The notes under the pieces are model-generated. The model was not told where the DNA came from and did not search any database. It saw nothing but the letters and a program-made list of their open reading frames with translations. 64,000 bases of DNA, taken from the NCBI RefSeq assembly GCF_000011105.1, contig NC_000961.1:1474662-1538661 (forward strand), given 5' to 3'. Every line of letters starts with the position of its first letter. Within the stretch, counting starts at the first letter, position 1. The position numbers and the translations under genes were made by a program. The DNA comes from Pyrococcus horikoshii OT3 (GTDB taxonomy: Archaea > Methanobacteriota_B > Thermococci > Thermococcales > Thermococcaceae). Positions 62,121 to 64,000 of this stretch are shown here, piece by piece.

Positions 62121-63527
62121 TCATCCTTTGAATAGCCTCCGCAAGGCTGGGAACATTTCCGTTATCTGTTCTCTTGCAATTTCTTCATAGAACCTGTAGA
62201 GGATACCTACCGTCAGTAAGATTCCTGTTCCAGTTCCCAAAGCTCCCAGGAAATCAGCCAAGACTGATATCAGGGCAACTGTTAGAGATCCCCAAAACGT
62301 TACATAAGGAATGTATTTTTGCAACACCCTCTCCAAAGTTCTTGGATCCCTCCTGAATCCTGGGATTTGCAAACCTGCTCTCTGCAACTGCCTTGCTATC
62401 GTTCTTGCATCAAGACCCGTTAATTCTACCCACAGAAATCCAAAGAGCAGGCTGAATATTATAGTTAGTATCAGGTAAATTATTGCCCTTACTGGATTAT
62501 CTATAACCGTGAATATGTTCCTCGGTGGAATTACATACAGCACGAATCCTCCTATAGGATTACCCGTTACTGGATCGAATCTACCTAACCAGGGATGTCC
62601 AAATCTATCTAACACCCTAGCCCAAAGCTGTATATTTGCATACAAAGCGAAAGTTAATATTATCGGAATGTTACTAACATAGAGGAATTTAATTGGATAT
62701 CTGCCCCTTATGGTGACCCCTCTATATCCAAGAGGTATTTCAACACGCATGCTCTCAAAGTACACTACCACGAGGAACACGATTATGGTTGCCGTGACAG
62801 CTATCATGTCTGGAGCAGAACCACCTCTGTAAAGTGCTCCCTTGAGATCGCCATCCAAAATGTGCTGGATGAAGTATGGGATAGCTCCAACTATTGCCGG
62901 CTTACCTGTTAGAGGATCTATTATATTAGGATCTGTCAGGGGGTTTAAACTTCTTGTCAATATTCTCTGAGAAACTCCAGCGGCTATAAATAAACTTATT
63001 CCACTACCTATTCCCCATTTACTTACGAGCTCATCTAACACTATAAGTATTATACCACCAAGAGCTAATTGTATTATCATCAATGTAGCAATCGTATAGG
63101 TTACATCGACACCTACCCTACCAAATGCTCCACCTAACACCCAGATAGCGGCCTCGAAGAAACACATGAACACAGAAAATACCCTTTGCAACGCTTGATA
63201 AAATCTTCTATCTTCAGGATTCGCCAGATCAAGCCTTATTAACTCAGAACCGACTAAAAGCTGAAGGATTATACCCGCGGTAACTATTGGACCTATTCCC
63301 AGGGTCAAAATTGATCCATTCCTACCTGCAAGAACTACTCTTAAAAATTGGAAGTAATCTTGGATCTTTTTAGGGATGCCATAAACTGGAATTTCGGCGA
63401 GTACATAGTATAACACAAGGGCAAGTCCAGTCCAAACAAACTTCTCCTTTAGGGGAACATGCTTTTTTGGTCTTTCGACTTCTGGAAACCATTTTTCCAT
63501 CGCGTAAATTACATCCCTTGCTCCCAT
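62121..63527 (-). CDS. secY: Preprotein translocase SecY (Sec61 alpha)
   Basis: A 468-residue ten-helix channel protein. The plug and lateral-gate helices are recognisable ([42 protein letters not shown], and the C-terminal [20 protein letters not shown] end). It forms the translocon through which SRP-targeted proteins pass. It follows the L15 gene on the same strand by 33 bases, part of the spectinomycin-like operon. Confidence 0.97.
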   Translation of the reverse strand: MGARDVIYAMEKWFPEVERPKKHVPLKEKFVWTGLALVLYYVLAEIPVYGIPKKIQDYFQFLRVVLAGRNGSILTLGIGPIVTAGIILQLLVGSELIRLDLANPEDRRFYQALQRVFSVFMCFFEAAIWVLGGAFGRVGVDVTYTIATLMIIQLALGGIILIVLDELVSKWGIGSGISLFIAAGVSQRILTRSLNPLTDPNIIDPLTGKPAIVGAIPYFIQHILDGDLKGALYRGGSAPDMIAVTATIIVFLVVVYFESMRVEIPLGYRGVTIRGRYPIKFLYVSNIPIILTFALYANIQLWARVLDRFGHPWLGRFDPVTGNPIGGFVLYVIPPRNIFTVIDNPVRAIIYLILTIIFSLLFGFLWVELTGLDARTIARQLQRAGLQIPGFRRDPRTLERVLQKYIPYVTFWGSLTVALISVLADFLGALGTGTGILLTVGILYRFYEEIAREQITEMFPALRRLFKG

Positions 63528-63560
63528 GACTCAACACCCTAAAAAATAAATTTTAGGAGG

Positions 63561-64000
63561 TTAAGCTAGTATTACTTCCCCTCCAGCTGCTTTAATTTTT
63601 TCTTCTGCTTTAGCCGAGAAAGCCTTAGCCTTAATGGTTAGAGGTCTCGTAAGCCTTCCAGTCCCCAGGACCTTGTCTGCAAATTGCGTTGTATCAACGA
63701 CTATTTTACCTTCCTCCTCGTATGCAATTCCCATCTGCAACAGATCCTCCAAATGCTCATCGATGAACTTCAGGGTAACGATCCTCACATCTCTCTGAAC
63801 TTCTGGAGGTCTTGAAAACCCTCTCTTCCCCAGATGGTCAGGAGCATACTTTATTGTCCACGTCCATTTACTTTTGTTTCTCTTCCCCGTTCCTGCCATC
63901 CCTCTGCCGCCTTTACTACCTCCTCCTCTGTGTTTCTTCTTACATCCCCATCCATGAGTGTGACTTCCACGAAGCTTTCTAACTTTCTTTCTCCTCCTTA
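63561..64000 (-). CDS. rpl15: Ribosomal protein uL15 (5' end at window edge)
   Basis: A frame open from the window edge to the stop at 63561 (146 codons). Its N-terminal part contains [18 protein letters not shown] and a glycine-rich GGGSKGGRG stretch, both typical of uL15, and it ends with [12 protein letters not shown]. The window cuts only the first one or two codons; the partial codon at the edge fits an isoleucine after the initiator. It is the upstream neighbour of secY. Confidence 0.96.
   Translation of the reverse strand, partial: RRRKKVRKLRGSHTHGWGCKKKHRGGGSKGGRGMAGTGKRNKSKWTWTIKYAPDHLGKRGFSRPPEVQRDVRIVTLKFIDEHLEDLLQMGIAYEEEGKIVVDTTQFADKVLGTGRLTRPLTIKAKAFSAKAEEKIKAAGGEVILA

Noticed and set aside
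1-64000. CRISPR arrays, insertion sequences or prophage
   Set aside because: No regular repeat-spacer pattern, no transposase or integrase motif, and gene content is uniformly chromosomal housekeeping and metabolism.

Overview
The window is a 64 kb piece of a hyperthermophilic euryarchaeon of the order Thermococcales, almost certainly Pyrococcus. The evidence is a GC-rich 5S rRNA and tRNAs in an AT-rich genome, an archaeal histone, Phr, SRP54, DnaG, eIF2-gamma, a LysW-type lysine pathway and a PdhAFXB dye-linked proline dehydrogenase. The PfpI protease at 22829-23329 reads, from memory, like the P. horikoshii sequence (PH1704). Ribosome binding sites are mostly GGTG or GGAGG 5-7 bases before the start. 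I used this repeatedly to move starts downstream of spurious GTG/TTG codons. There is no CRISPR array, insertion sequence or prophage.

Layout. 1-8.3 kb: edge of a secreted surface protein, an NAD-kinase-like protein, a K+-channel/TrkA-C pair, a C/D sRNA, a TtuA-type tRNA thiolase, small membrane and YbjQ proteins, two-subunit fumarase and an anchored protein. 8.4-13 kb: glutamyl-tRNA synthetase with a C/D sRNA upstream, a possible decayed membrane gene, a saccharopine-dehydrogenase-like protein, tRNA-Val(CAC), the GfcR regulator and an Lrp regulator. 13-24.8 kb: a Lrp-type effector-domain protein, SRP54, thymidylate kinase, a pseudo-phosphomannomutase paired with a sugar nucleotidyltransferase, DnaG with a second Toprim protein, radical SAM proteins, histone, a CitG-like protein, PfpI and the wybutosine enzyme Taw1. 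24.9-32.5 kb: eIF2-gamma, a lipoprotein, a PIN nuclease and a four-gene BMP-type nucleoside ABC importer.

32.5-41.4 kb is one tight reverse-strand operon. It holds homocitrate synthase, LysT, LysU, homoisocitrate dehydrogenase, the 54-residue carrier LysW, LysX, LysY, LysZ, LysJ and LysK, followed by a small winged-helix gene. Together these carry 2-oxoglutarate through the AAA pathway to lysine (and, in relatives, ornithine) with the amino group held on LysW. Its promoter contains helically phased TTTTCGA-like boxes.

41.6-50.5 kb: an EamA transporter, DUF434 protein, methyltransferase, tRNA-Asp(GTC) and 5S rRNA (one transcription unit), a protein phosphatase, a racemase homologue lacking one catalytic cysteine, a C/D sRNA, a free-standing encapsulated-ferritin-like protein, a heterodimeric ABC exporter and a DUF835 protein. 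50.6-57.5 kb: a frameshifted ADP-forming acyl-CoA synthetase beta subunit, a DUF4139-like protein, an epimerase, a HAD hydrolase, the heat-shock regulator Phr with a palindromic operator, Gar1, a phosphodiesterase, a Cas4-like nuclease, a multi-hairpin H/ACA guide RNA and an HTH-CBS protein. 57.6-60.9 kb: the proline dehydrogenase complex. 60.9-64 kb: DUF106 protein, adenylate kinase, SecY and L15, the end of the ribosomal-protein operon.

The most unusual items are the acdB frameshift, the free-standing encapsulated-ferritin-like protein, the active-site-less mutase beside a nucleotidyltransferase, several guide RNAs packed into gene junctions (one overlapping a stop codon), and three candidate operators (phr, gfcR and the lysine operon).
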